Below are positions 41,501-50,382 of a stretch of 64,000 bases of DNA, piece after piece. A program made the translations under genes and the position numbers. This stretch comes from Halichondria panicea. Taxonomy: Eukaryota; Porifera; Demospongiae; Suberitida; Halichondriidae. Where the stretch lies: NCBI RefSeq assembly GCF_963675165.1, contig NC_087378.1, forward strand, positions 5,947,205 to 6,011,204, given 5' to 3'. Each line of letters opens with the position of its first letter. The first letter of the stretch is position 1. Below the pieces are notes generated by a model, which worked only from the letters and a program-made list of their open reading frames with translations, did no database searches and was not told the DNA's origin.

Positions 41501-41717
41501 ACGGCATATTGGCTTTAGGATTGGCCATGTTTTACTACATTTTATTACTCACACTCTATTAACCAACCACAACGTGTTTAGGGGAAATGTACAGTGTTCA
41601 CTGTATTCACGACCTGTTCTATTCACACAGGCTGTTTTCAAGCTCAGCAAGGACGCCTTTGCCAGCTTATCCGGATGGAAACAGGTCACACTGAAGAAAA
41701 AAGTGGGACTGTACTAA
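17677..41717 (+). CDS. SVIL: Supervillin-like actin/membrane cytoskeletal protein, 19 exons
   Basis: Supervillin is a gelsolin/villin-family protein linking F-actin and myosin II to membranes. Modelled exons: 17677-17796, 25341-29857, 29983-30158, 30741-30947, 31501-31637, 31836-31992, 32312-32469, 33175-33539, 33747-33983, 34642-34789, 37622-37868, 38263-38416, 38720-38977, 39148-39248, 39489-39641, 39800-39967, 40449-40570, 40901-41059 and 41631-41717. They give about 2556 residues. The giant exon 2 encodes about 1500 residues of Ser/Thr/Lys-rich, probably disordered, sequence with recurring SSPRSS motifs. Gelsolin-like repeats follow (VYVWVGKRSPGPQRKKAIEM, RCAYFFWQG, EKGASALMTVELD, VYVWLGWWPQIKNK). 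The end is a villin-type headpiece (YLSDEDF, FASLSGWKQVTLKKKVGLY) as in vertebrate supervillin. The link from exon 1 to exon 2 across 7.5 kb is supported by phase and a basic YEERAKLRRKRRQE segment, and is less certain than the rest. Confidence 0.9.
17797..21532. other. Supervillin intron 1, 5' part
   Basis: Apart from a 54-bp tandem duplication, this 3.7 kb shows no supported exon, RNA gene or transposon end. Short open frames (for example 19102-19389) lack codon structure and family resemblance. Confidence 0.6.
20359..20465. repeat. Tandem duplication, ~54-bp unit, two copies
   Basis: GGTCAGTCGATACCGTGTCC and following sequence occur twice in a row. In supervillin intron 1, upstream of the first nested gene. 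Confidence 0.85.
21533..22843 (+). CDS. Intronless coiled-coil protein nested in supervillin intron 1, possible N-terminal death-fold
   Basis: Single-exon open frame of 436 codons with start and stop, on the same strand as the host gene. Residues about 12-105 look like a compact helical domain (HVFKNHYAKLGESFH, VVVSELYSSSLISPGTRDKA, then RAVGVLNDVEGRLKSSEQVF). That spacing of leucines, with a Ser-Pro turn after LIS, resembles CARD/death-fold helices; this is my reading, not a proven match. Residues 106-235 are polar and low in hydrophobics. Residues about 235-370 form heptad-rich coiled coil (EKNQEQEEVICKIEREY, VERLRQHLAEHEAELERM). The C-terminus resembles that of the other nested gene at 24027-25046. 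I do not recognise a named orthologue. Absence of introns suggests retroposition or an ancestral single-exon family. Confidence 0.7.
   Translation: MMADKASKITTAQHVFKNHYAKLGESFHVNLSVVVSELYSSSLISPGTRDKASDASSPTHDRAVGVLNDVEGRLKSSEQVFEKFLNVLCYQTIDLGHVAEPMRLQYQRLCVREESNPTNDCLKTDKDKSDLVTGKETTCIVAPDGDYSQGGFRRVAGERFEDKTLQEIRPNHLQLQTFSGPVQDLHMVSTSQDSSPSDRKPFDKDPRTSREAEDVRMSVEASHPSFHDTTVELRMNEVKLALNMYMKSVQEKSDHEINDNRLKCEQKIINVKKDLEAKCDTLKARMGKVQEGLSITVSILTEKNQEQEEVICKIEREYTELSQQVKTKSHEVERLRQHLAEHEAELERMKNVIDLKGQELEQVRSCKGMLVNSSSPTLFKANLTIYESQISLWDEAQQILDKFSKCLPEDIPNVERELKTKIEQITNLKKRRWTTL
22844..24026. other. Spacer between the two nested coiled-coil genes
   Basis: 1.2 kb holding the convergent 3' ends of the two nested genes. 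AT-rich, no exon recognised. Confidence 0.6.
24027..25046 (-). CDS. Intronless coiled-coil protein nested antisense in supervillin intron 1
   Basis: Single-exon frame of 339 codons opposite to the host gene. The first 100 residues are polar and show no recognised domain. From about residue 105 to 320 the sequence is almost continuous coiled coil rich in Glu, Lys, Arg and Leu (CREEREEYKQMHATATE, VEQLRETLRQKERELKQMET). The last 60 residues (LLERFSQVTKQEDLEKLN) resemble the C-terminus of the 436-residue nested gene (ILDKFSKCLPEDIPNVE). The two are likely related, with this copy lacking the N-terminal helical domain. The start ATG lies 295 bp from the inferred start of supervillin exon 2, so its promoter would have to lie within the host intron. 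No orthologue recognised. Confidence 0.7.
   Translation of the reverse strand: MDPGRKNQSEGQDSLVLPRIQTSSNSLEPFATRSTGPDKMLSTDLPVTETAIKHGIQEDGKDRSACLLSIPKDSPLFQRHWITINDLNSPEHGNEDPLVYMEKMQKAIGQVVSVKANLDHCIKEKLREGEEKLRRLSISECELKEDLKLCREEREEYKQMHATATETVAETRQYFQKQLDALKEKNRQATKTHEQRETDLRYTVQTQDKCLNELEAKLRRRDSDLKKFNTKIKDKQGEVEQLRETLRQKERELKQMETELESKACDVQVLKRRTNAMAINEQQKTVGEQMKKCQDIGELLERFSQVTKQEDLEKLNNQIMEDITKMKASMKNKKSFSWR
29951..29980. repeat. (CA)n microsatellite next to supervillin exon 3 acceptor
   Basis: CA run immediately upstream of the CCACAG acceptor of exon 3. Similar CA-rich acceptors precede exons at 31501, 33747 and 40449 in the same gene. Confidence 0.8.
32480..33117 (+). repeat. Dispersed ~550-bp repeat, copy B
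   Basis: Same ends and interior as copy A, in supervillin intron 7, with an expanded (GT)n(GTGC)n tract at 32517-32573. It also has a 29-bp internal duplication around 32911-32960 (CGTTTTTAACAACAATCATG twice). Confidence 0.85.
34130..34390. mobile_element. Probable degraded MITE in supervillin intron 9/10
   Basis: CAGGGGCATAGCCAGGATTT on the left, and an imperfect inverted partner AGCCTCCTGGCTGGCTATGT on the right. The GCATAGCCAGGATTTG end type is common in animal MITEs, by recollection. Boundaries uncertain. Confidence 0.45.
35037..35294. repeat. Four-fold TTAGAAAATCATGTA repeats followed by a 38-bp-arm hairpin
   Basis: The motif TTAGAAAATCATGTA occurs four times at 35037-35120. It is followed by an inverted repeat with arms at 35188-35225 and 35257-35294 (TTAGACACTGTTTAGGAAGT), which pair perfectly or nearly so around a 31-base loop. 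In supervillin intron 10, about 280 bp before the nested membrane protein gene. Possibly part of a MITE, but outer ends were not found. Confidence 0.75.
35575..37274 (+). pseudogene. Cysteine-rich multi-pass membrane protein, frame broken near 36590-36630, nested in supervillin intron 10
   Basis: The first frame (35575 to about 36600) starts with a hydrophobic signal peptide (MALAIPFVLMIISTVGCVSS). A Cys-rich extracellular part follows, with CNSKCVCKE and GDLCHRCKEGFGVAPLSLKF, then several membrane helices. The second frame (about 36615-37274) carries more helices (LFLSSLVFSVGIITIIVL and later) and a charged tail ending NADDYKRFE. The change needs a +2/-1 shift. I recall similar proteins of unknown function from sponge genomes, in which a YDP segment runs straight into a helix. 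Here that segment (YPDPVLF) lies in the second frame, so the break is probably an indel. A small intron (GT near 36588, TAG at 36669) would also restore frame but would delete a helix. Either a recent pseudogene or a base-call error. Confidence 0.62.
41217..41400. mobile_element. MITE with TACCGTATA ends, copy 2
   Basis: Ends TACCGTATAGCGGGTTATTT and AATTACCTGCTATACGGTA. 184 bp, in the last supervillin intron. Confidence 0.8.
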
Positions 41718-42188
41718 TGCTGTATATTTATGTCATGTGTGATTTTTAGGCACGAGATTACAAATCAATGGACTTATTATTGCATCAATCATCTCGCCAT
41801 TAACTTTTTCAACCCTGTTTTAGTATCTCACTGCTCTCTTTTGTATTCTGCACTGTGAGGCTAACATGATGTGTCTACCCGTATCGTGAATGCACCCTTG
41901 AATGCATGTGTACGTATATATACTGTATTATTAATTAATGTTTTATGGATTACAGTGACATGAAGTAGATACAGAGATACGTACATGTACTAAACAAGGA
42001 GACCAACTTCAGAGCAATTATAACGCCCACCTAGCATGTTGTTAATGATATTCATTAGAAGGTCACAAGACGTGTAAATTGGGTGGAGTTCAATAAGCTG
42101 ATTTACAGCAACAGATGTCAATTATATAAAGCTTTTAGCTGTTGTGTTTACTTTTCGTCTTGTTCTGAGCAATCTACACATCTTCAAT

Positions 42189-45100
42189 ATGGCAGCGCAG
42201 GTAGTCCCAAAGAAGGCCTATGATCTGTTGTTCAAGTTGCTCCTCATTGGAGATTCTGGTGTGGGGAAAACGTGTGTGCTGTTCAGATATGCTGATGACA
42301 CATTCAACACAACCTTTATTTCTACCATTGGTAAGCTGTCTGTGGGTCAGTTTATTTACCCTGCTAGTGAAAATATTCTCGGGTAACTGTAATACACTAT
42401 CTGCTTATTTGCCTTCAGGCTTGTCCCAAGAGTATACTCTTGCTTCCCACATGTAATACATGTAGCTAGCTAGCTCTGTGTGTCAAACATAATGCCACGC
42501 CATATACACAGGTTATCAATTTTACTTACTCCCAGTATAGTCTCCTGGAGCTTAGATGCGTAATAGGTTTGAGAATCACAGCACATGTATGTTTTAATGC
42601 ATGCTCTAGGTTAGTCTCGCGGACTCAGACCCTCAGAATATATCAGCTGGTCCACGAGACTAGCTCTAGGTCTGCTTGTTTGTGCTGTGTGTTTTGAGTT
42701 CAGCTTATTTATTACATTTAGAGATAGATACACATTTCCTCTTTCCTAACTTGTGTTTTACTTTGTCCACCACAATATTGGGGAATTGTCACGCCTAGTT
42801 TAAGTGATGAATTGTCACGCCCATTTTAAGTAATTAGGCTAGTAAAAAAAAACCAGCTGTAGCTAGCTATTAATAATGCCCTCAAGGGTTTCTAGTACTA
42901 CTGTACTTGGCGGACCTGCTCCCCTTTATTTTTTCTCTAAAGCCACTTATAATACCGTATAAGCGGGTTATTTTTGCCGTTTTCGAGGATTGACCTCGAA
43001 CCTCGAAAATTTAGTGCCTATGAATCATTGTGTTTATTTCCGGTAATGAAAGGCATATCGGTGTAGTCATTTGAACCAAGTTTGAGCAATCCGTAAAAAA
43101 TTTAGTGATTCGAAAATAACCTGATATACTGTGTTAAGCCTTTTTGTTCTAGATGTGGTATCAAGTATCGTAAGTAACCACACATACTACATATACATGT
43201 GACACCCTCCCTTAGCCTACTGTATTTCGTGATTTTGGTTTACGTGTTATATGCCTAAAATTGTTTTTGTTTATTGCAGGAATTGACTTTAAGATCAAGA
43301 CGATAGAGTTGGAAGGGAAGAGGATCAAGTTACAGATATGGTAAGAAGTGCTATTATGTGCCATACATTAATTTATCCGTGTGTCATGTGGTTTACAAAA
43401 CAATTCTAGCACTTGAAACAATTACTCTGTCTTGTCAGTCACTGTCCGTAAACTAGCTCAGTTAGCAATAGCCCCTAGGCTACTGCGCTGAGTCATTTTC
43501 TGCGCAGTGTTGCACATGTGATATTCTGTGTTGCCTAAGCTACTGCGCTGACTCGTTTTCTGCGCAGTGTTGCACATGTGATATTCTGTGTTGCCTAAGC
43601 TACTGCGCTGGCTCATTTTCTGCGCAGTGTTGCACATGTGATATTCTGTGTTGCCTAAGCTACTGCGCTGAGTCATTTTCTGCGTAGTGTTTAGTGTTGC
43701 ACATGTGATATTCTGTGTTGCCGACCTGGTGATTATTATGCTGATGTGAATAAAGCCTTGTAGCAAATCAGATTAACAGTTTTAGTCAGTGATTTCTCAG
43801 CTGTACTTCCGTGTGATATAATAGTTGTTTGCACTCTACGTGTATTGAAGCAGGGTTTCTGTAAATCAAACACTGTCATACAGTTTCCATCATTTTATAG
43901 CGGGCTGCTGTGTTGGCAGGGAATAATTATTAATTGCCTCGGTGCGCATGCGCAAGCGAGGTATACGGTAGTGTGTCTGTGTGTGTAGACTGCTATAGCT
44001 GCTCAAGGATCAATGAAGTGCAAGTAAGAGTTTCTATAGGCTTCTAGTCATGTTTTCTTATTCGTGGATTTGCAAAATAATGCTTCGTTCTCGAGTTATG
44101 CCTAGTTTTGCTCTTGGAATACCATTGCAGCCTTTTCAGAAGAGTGCGTAGAATAACTTGTCCACAGAGTGTTGCTACTCTACTTAGTAGTTAGCTCTGC
44201 ACTAGAACGCTAGCTATAGGTAGCTGCAAGAGTGAGAAGAGAGCTGCAAGGCTCTGCTGATGGCAGCCATTAATTTTAGACTTGAACTTTGGCATCGATT
44301 GTTTTTAACAACAATCATGGTCGATCATTACCCACTCTTTGAATTTACATGCAGCAAATTAATTAATGAAAAATGTTCATCATGTGTATAAAATTAAATT
44401 ATTAGTAGCTTTATGTATGTAGCTTTGGCATCTCCACCGAGGCATCAGCACCTGCGGTGCTTTCATTATTATGTTTTTTTTTATACCAAGTCAAAAATGT
44501 GTTTATACTGTGTTACTTGTATGTACATAGGGACACAGCTGGTCAGGAGAGGTTCCACACCATCACCACCTCCTACTACCGTGGCGCCATGGTGAGCATG
44601 GGTCACATGACTCAGTAGCCGCACATAGCGGGTGGCTCCATGAAGGGTTCTAGACTAGTAGAGACACAGTGCATATGTATATAATATTTCAACGCTGTGT
44701 TTTGGTTGTTTGGTCAGAGGATCGACCCATATGTACAGTAAATAGAAAGACTCCTAGAAGACTATCATGTTGTTTGCTCGATTGCACTGTTTTGTTTTAT
44801 AGGTCATTATACCAGTGTGTTTGTTTCATTCACAGTGTTAATACTTTAGCTCAGTTATCAGCTTCTCTCAAGAGTAAACAACTCTACTTTGCATTCATTT
44901 TCACACACACAACACACACAAACAGGGCATTATTCTCGTCTATGACATCACCAGCCAGCGATCATTTGACAACATCACTAAGTGGCTACAAAACATCGAA
45001 ATGGTGCGTTACCACACAACAAGTAGATTCCTTTGACTATAATAATTGTGATTGTGTGTGCCTGTGCCATATTTGCTCAGCATCTGCTGATTCACAGTTG

Positions 45101-46560
45101 ATATCACTTGTTGTCAGCATGAGGCAAAGTAGGAGAACATATTGTGATGTGTAGCCACCCTACAGTAGAGTTGATCTCGAATAGAAGCCTACCCTCAAAT
45201 AGAAGCGTAGTCTTGAAGCGTTTGGTTAGTCAATAGAGGTCACATGTATGTAGGCTATATTGTATGTACCTATCTTCCGTAGTGTGGAAGGCTTGGTTAG
45301 TAAACAATGGGCTTGAAAATGTCACAGGTTTGGTCTCGAATAAAGGCCTTGAACAATCTAAATGTTATTACCGAATGTTTTTCGAGCATTAAACATAATT
45401 ATGCGAACTTTGCAAGCATTGATCACTTCAACCTTAGTACTGGGGATCACACGATTTTTCCCAGAATGCAATTATAGTTACATTGCAAAGGGTCAATTTT
45501 TCTTTTTCTGCTGATCTCGTTCATTCACAAAGGTTTTTACTAGCAAAATAGTCTAGTAAATAGAAGCCTCAGCCATCAAGAAGTGCTTCTTCACTTGATG
45601 GACAGCTGTGTACTGTAGGTACGCAATTCATAAACTCATGTGTTATATGCTTAGCACAGTAGTGTTGCGTTTGCAATAGTACACCCACTTTGTAACACAG
45701 TAAACCTGTTGTACATGTAGATTTTCAATTATGTCTCTAATTCTGCCGCTGCAGTTGGGCAGTACTTGTTTGTTTTGTGCTCGTATCACCACTACTGCAC
45801 TGCATGTATGCCAAGTCATATGTACTATATGTATGTAATTATGTCCCGTAAATTTTATGATAGCATACATAATTCCCCTAACAGCATGCGTCTGCCGATG
45901 TTGAGAGAATCCTGATAGGTAACAAGTGTGACTGGGAGGCTCGGAGGGTGGTCTCCAAAGAGAGGGGGGCGGCACTGGCACACAATCAAAACATCCCCTT
46001 CCTAGAAACCTCAGCAAAAACAAACCTCAATGTGGAAGAAGTCTTTGAAACACTAGCCAAGCAAATCTTGAAGAAGGTGAGTTGTGTCACCCACTACCTT
46101 TCATATACATGTAATTAAGTGCTAGCCTAAAACGTGGTAATAGTTGCATACTACCAACCACCACCGACCGGTGTGAGCAGATCGCTGCACATGCACCTAC
46201 ATGTACTATCTATAATGGTTGTTGCAACATATAATTGTACTCCTTAACTCTTGAGCAGTTCAAGTGTACTACTAAATATGGTAATGTAGTTGATGCCTCA
46301 CGTACAGTTCAAGTGTACTACTAAATATGGTAATGTAGTTGATGCCTCACGTAAAGTGGCTCTAGGACATCAGCTACATGTACAGTACTTTGCTATACCA
46401 ATAAATACAATGCCAACAATTTATCAATGTACATTATTTTGTGAATAATTGTCTCCCTCTCCGTGTGCAGCAACCAGCCAAGAAAGAAGATGAGCAAGTG
46501 TTGGACTTAAATCGCCAGAAGAACAAGGATGACTCTGGCAAAGACTCAAAATGCTGTTAG
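42189..46560 (+). CDS. Rab GTPase of the Rab8/Rab10 group
   Basis: Small GTPase directing exocytic and polarised membrane traffic. Six exons: 42189-42330, 43280-43340, 44531-44591, 44926-45003, 45885-46076 and 46471-46560, giving 207 residues. All nucleotide-binding motifs are present: P-loop GDSGVGKT, switch [24 protein letters not shown] and ETSAK. The stretch [14 protein letters not shown] matches Rab10 as I remember it, while HASADVER recalls Rab8. The C-terminus ends in a Cys-Cys prenylation site (DSKCC). NKCDW replaces the more usual NKCD(M/V). Rab8 versus Rab10 needs a tree. Intron 2 carries a 60-bp minisatellite and a dispersed-repeat copy. Confidence 0.95.
42953..43132. mobile_element. 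MITE with TACCGTATA ends, copy 3
   Basis: Left end TACCGTATAAGCGGGTTATT, right end eroded (AAAATAACCTGATATACTGT). About 180 bp in Rab intron 1. Confidence 0.65.
43470..43730. repeat. 60-bp minisatellite, about four units
   Basis: Units contain CTACTGCGCTGAGTCATTTT and CAGTGTTGCACATGTGATAT at a 60-bp period (43481, 43541, 43601, 43661), with one unit carrying an 8-bp insertion (TTTAGTGT-like). In Rab intron 2. The antisense open frame across it is an artefact of the repeat. Confidence 0.9.
43936..44467 (+). repeat. Dispersed ~550-bp repeat, copy C
   Basis: Third copy, in intron 2 of the Rab gene, with a very short GT tract (GTGTGTCTGTGTGTGTAG). Interior blocks such as CTAGCTATAGGTAGCTGCAA match the other copies with few changes. 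Confidence 0.85.
46258..46355. repeat. Tandem duplication, 49-bp unit, two copies
   Basis: GTTCAAGTGTACTACTAAAT... repeats exactly at 46258 and 46307, in Rab intron 5. Near-perfect identity implies a recent event. Confidence 0.9.
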
Positions 46561-46903
46561 CAGTGCTATAGTTGTTTGTCTGTGTGCATGTACAGTGTAG
46601 CGTAACATTAGGTCATAATTACTTTTGTGTGTATGCTGTCATAATTATGTATAATTATACCCTGGTTTTCTCTGCACCATTGTTAGTACTAACAAATCTC
46701 TTACTGTATGTTCGTACGTATGTTCACCCAGTATCAAGTATTTGTTTAAAAATAGATAAAAAATAATTACTTTTCCAGGTAATGATCATGCATTTTTTGG
46801 AGCCACACTCTATAATGTAGTTATATAATAATAATGGCCTATATTATTATAGTATATATTTGTGCATGCATGCATGCTACTTGGTACATGCTAACAACTC
46901 TCA

Positions 46904-47094
46904 ATACCGTATACCGGTAGTGGGTAATTTTCACGGGGTCAAAAATTCGTTCAATGGTGATTTTCGTTTGACTTCATTGCCTGTACATGTGTTACAGTAA
47001 GCCATGCCTACATGTACATTTTCGTGGAGATCAGCGTCTTGTCCACGAAAATAACAAATATTTACCCCATGAAAATTACCCGCTATATACGGTA
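46904..47094. mobile_element. MITE with TACCGTATA ends, copy 4
   Basis: Left end TACCGTATACCGGTAGTGGG, right end AAAATTACCCGCTATATACGG. About 190 bp, between the Rab and ROCO genes. A degenerate fifth relative may span about 47449-47600. Confidence 0.7.
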
Positions 47095-47298
47095 ATTACA
47101 TCTATATAGTACAGAGCATGCATAATTATAATAATTAATTATGTGTGTGTTCCAAGGTATTATCAATGTAAAAGGATGCGTATAAAAATGATTATGATAC
47201 ACAAAATTAAAGTTAACAGTATACGTGAAGTGATTAGAAAAATTGGCACTAGCGGGGAAAATGTATCAGTCTTTTCAACTGAAAGGGCAAAGTGTTAG

Positions 47299-50200
47299 TT
47301 AATGGCCAAGAGAGTGCTTTCCGGTAAGTTCAGCCACCGGCACTGTGGAGAGCTCCACCTCCTGTAAATAAAAAAATAAAAGCACGCCATAAATTAACTG
47401 AGGGTGCCAATGTAACATGCAACATGATTTTGATCGTGACCATAATACAGGTTATTTTCGAGGTACTAAATTTTTGCGGATTGCCCAAAGTAAACATTTG
47501 GAGGATTTTATTTTCGAGGATAGAGGTTCAAATGACCACACCCCTACAGTAGAGAGGTTTCAATAACGGATATAAACCAAATTTTAAATAACCAGCTATA
47601 CAGTTGAGCCTCGATTATCCGAACCCCGATCATCCGAAGTCTCAATTATCTGGATGAAACTCGACAAATTATTCAAAGCAAACACCTACTTGCACATGGG
47701 CATAAAGTGTCCAAGTGGTTGAAAGCTTTTGCGCTGCTGATTAGCAGAAGCAGCTAAACGCTTTGGCTTAGCCTAACAGTATATATACAGCTTGCTACCT
47801 TGTTCTGTCCACTGATGCATTATGTCCAAGACTTAAGTATGTATGAGCTCTGGACATCGTCGCTGATTTTACATAAGAGGCTACTTGAATTATTGGATGT
47901 AGCCCATTTAGAGTCATTCTGGTATCCGAATATTTCAACCGTCCGGATCATCGAGGTGGGGACACCAGGTGTTTGGATAATCGAGGCTCAACTGTACACT
48001 AATTGCTCTGATGCAAATCTCTGCAATTGGCCCTGATTAGGTACACTGATATACCATACCATTTTAAACAGGCTATAGCACAATTTTTACTTTTTACTCA
48101 AAACAGACAAGAGCACAAGGTGCTAGTGACTCACTAGTATGTTTCGTCCAGCAAAGAGGCTGTGTGAGTCCAGGTCACTTCTGAAGTCGCCCAAAGATTT
48201 TGTCCCAGTATTAGCATACCTGAGCGATTGTGAATGTATAGGTGGGAATGTAAAATGTGTGTATATACATGTGGGTACCTAGCTGGTACACGACATTGTA
48301 CAAACGTGAATGGATATGTGCATGTGTGTTAAAGGTACGTATACGTTTCAAAGTAAGCCGTATACAGTGCACTTTGTACTAAGTGACACTCACCAGCATA
48401 GCACCTCCAGACAGCGATTATCATTCCTGTCCGAAGGTTCCTTGTGGTACCAGACAGGATACTGGCTCAGTAGAACATTCTTGAAGTAGGAATAGCTGGA
48501 CGGATGACAGAATGAGAAATCGAGGAGAAACCCTTGCTCCAGCTCTTGGCCCTGATTGTCTTGGTCGTAGAGACGGCTGAGAATGAACTTGCTGACCCCG
48601 TTGTAAGAGTCAAAGTAGACCAGTTTATCAATGAGAACAAAACCTTCCCTCTTGGTATCGTACACATATGGAGCTGTGTGAAAAGAAGAAAAGTACAATT
48701 TAATATATGGGAGTACATAAATACAACTGGGTGATTATCAACCGCAAGTAGTGACAACGTGACAAGTGACAATTAGTCAACAAAATAAGTCACATGTATA
48801 CAATACCAAATATGGCAAAAATCTTACATCGTGTCATGAAAGCTTCAGCCACGGATGTGATATCATATCTGTTAAGTGTCTTCAGAGGCTTGAAGATGAC
48901 TGGGTACTGATGTCTCTCCTCAATATGCTTGGGGTCAATGAGGCTCTCTGAAGTTTCCAGCGTGGGGCAGTAATCACTCTTCGCTTCGAGGATCTTTTGA
49001 ATGAGTTGCGAACGAAGTTTGACACACTTCATTTTTGAAAGATCCTTAGCTCGCATGAGTAGGAGAATACCTGTGCGGTCTTCAACGAATTCGACAATCA
49101 CTTCAATTCCATCGAGGCTAAGCCAGCGAATACCGTTCTTCCAAAGAGTGCACTCTCTCTTGCTGGGAATGAGGGAGGTGGGTCTAGTTGTAGCACTCCT
49201 GGCTGCTGGCTGGGAGGCAGCAAATCCAAATGTCAGTCGAAGCAGCAAAGCTTGAAGGAAACGTGGCTCAAAGAACTTATTTTCAGCACACTGTAGACAC
49301 CATCCAGAGTATAGAGTGTAGTCTTGTCCGCCTTTCCACACAGTAGAGGAGGGATAGTCGGCAGAAATGAGACCAGGAATAAATAGGTACTTTTCAGGGA
49401 GGAATCCTGAAGGTACCATGTTGGATTCTCGTCTAGGTGAAATGTGAACAGGCCTAGGTGGCTTGGGTAATGATGGTACACGATCGGGAAATGCTTCACG
49501 AGGTCCTTCGGGGTACTGAGTTAATGGTGTTTGTGCTGTACCAGTATAAAGCTCTGGAGTTGAAGATTTTCCTGATGGACTATCTGTACACACATCATCG
49601 TCGTCTCCAATTTGGCTGGAAGACGGTGGAGAAACTAAGGTCGGTGCACAGGGGAAATCTAAATCAGCAGGACAGCTAGAAATAGTGCCGCGTGCGTAGA
49701 CACTGGGTGTTCCTGTGGTGGCCGGACCAGTGGCAAATGGTGAAGCTATAGGGCGGATACCAGGTAGTTCAATGGAGGGTTGATGGGGCCAACGTGGTTT
49801 CTTGGCAGTGTCTTTTGCTATGTCTTCGTCAATAAGCACTAGAACTTCAGGATCATCGATGATTTTGCATTCTTCAAAATGACCAAGAAAGGCAACAACT
49901 AGATTTGGATCTGGGAAATCTGAAAAGCAGGCAAGAATTTGTGACCACTGAACCACTCCCGTTTCTGATGCTTCCAAAGATTGCGAGAAATTTTTCGGGG
50001 CAAAAATTCGGCCATGGATTTCAGTCAGGAAGACATCCATTTGGAGCAAGATCCAGCTCTTCTCGGGGTGTGTTTTGTGCCGGATAAAGAGGATCTCCGT
50101 ACGAGAGCTCAAGGCTTCAGCGAGCTCACACAAGCGACTTGGTTTCGTTGATAGCGGATAATCTGACTCTTTCACTTTTCTTGAGACCTCTTCGATTGTG

Positions 50201-50343
50201 CATGAGACATTTTTCTCAAATTCTTTCAAAAGGACTACCATTAGGACATGGCAGCACGCATCCACCTCGATATTCGAGCGAAGCCTGTCACAAGTCAGCC
50301 TGAGCTGTTTCCGAAGTTGAGTATGCTTGTCCGACGATATCTC

Positions 50344-50382
<39 letters not shown>

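Noticed and set aside
43470-43730. CRISPR-like array
   Set aside because: Units are directly tandem with no unique spacers, in a eukaryotic intron.
43458-43766. 102-residue minus-strand frame with repeated [18 protein letters not shown]
   Set aside because: Produced by a 60-bp minisatellite whose period is a multiple of three.
44669-45154. 161-residue plus-strand frame
   Set aside because: Overlaps Rab exon 4 in a different frame and spans intron sequence.
47800-48036. 78-residue plus-strand frame
   Set aside because: Lies largely inside a pogo-like MITE; no transposase motif.
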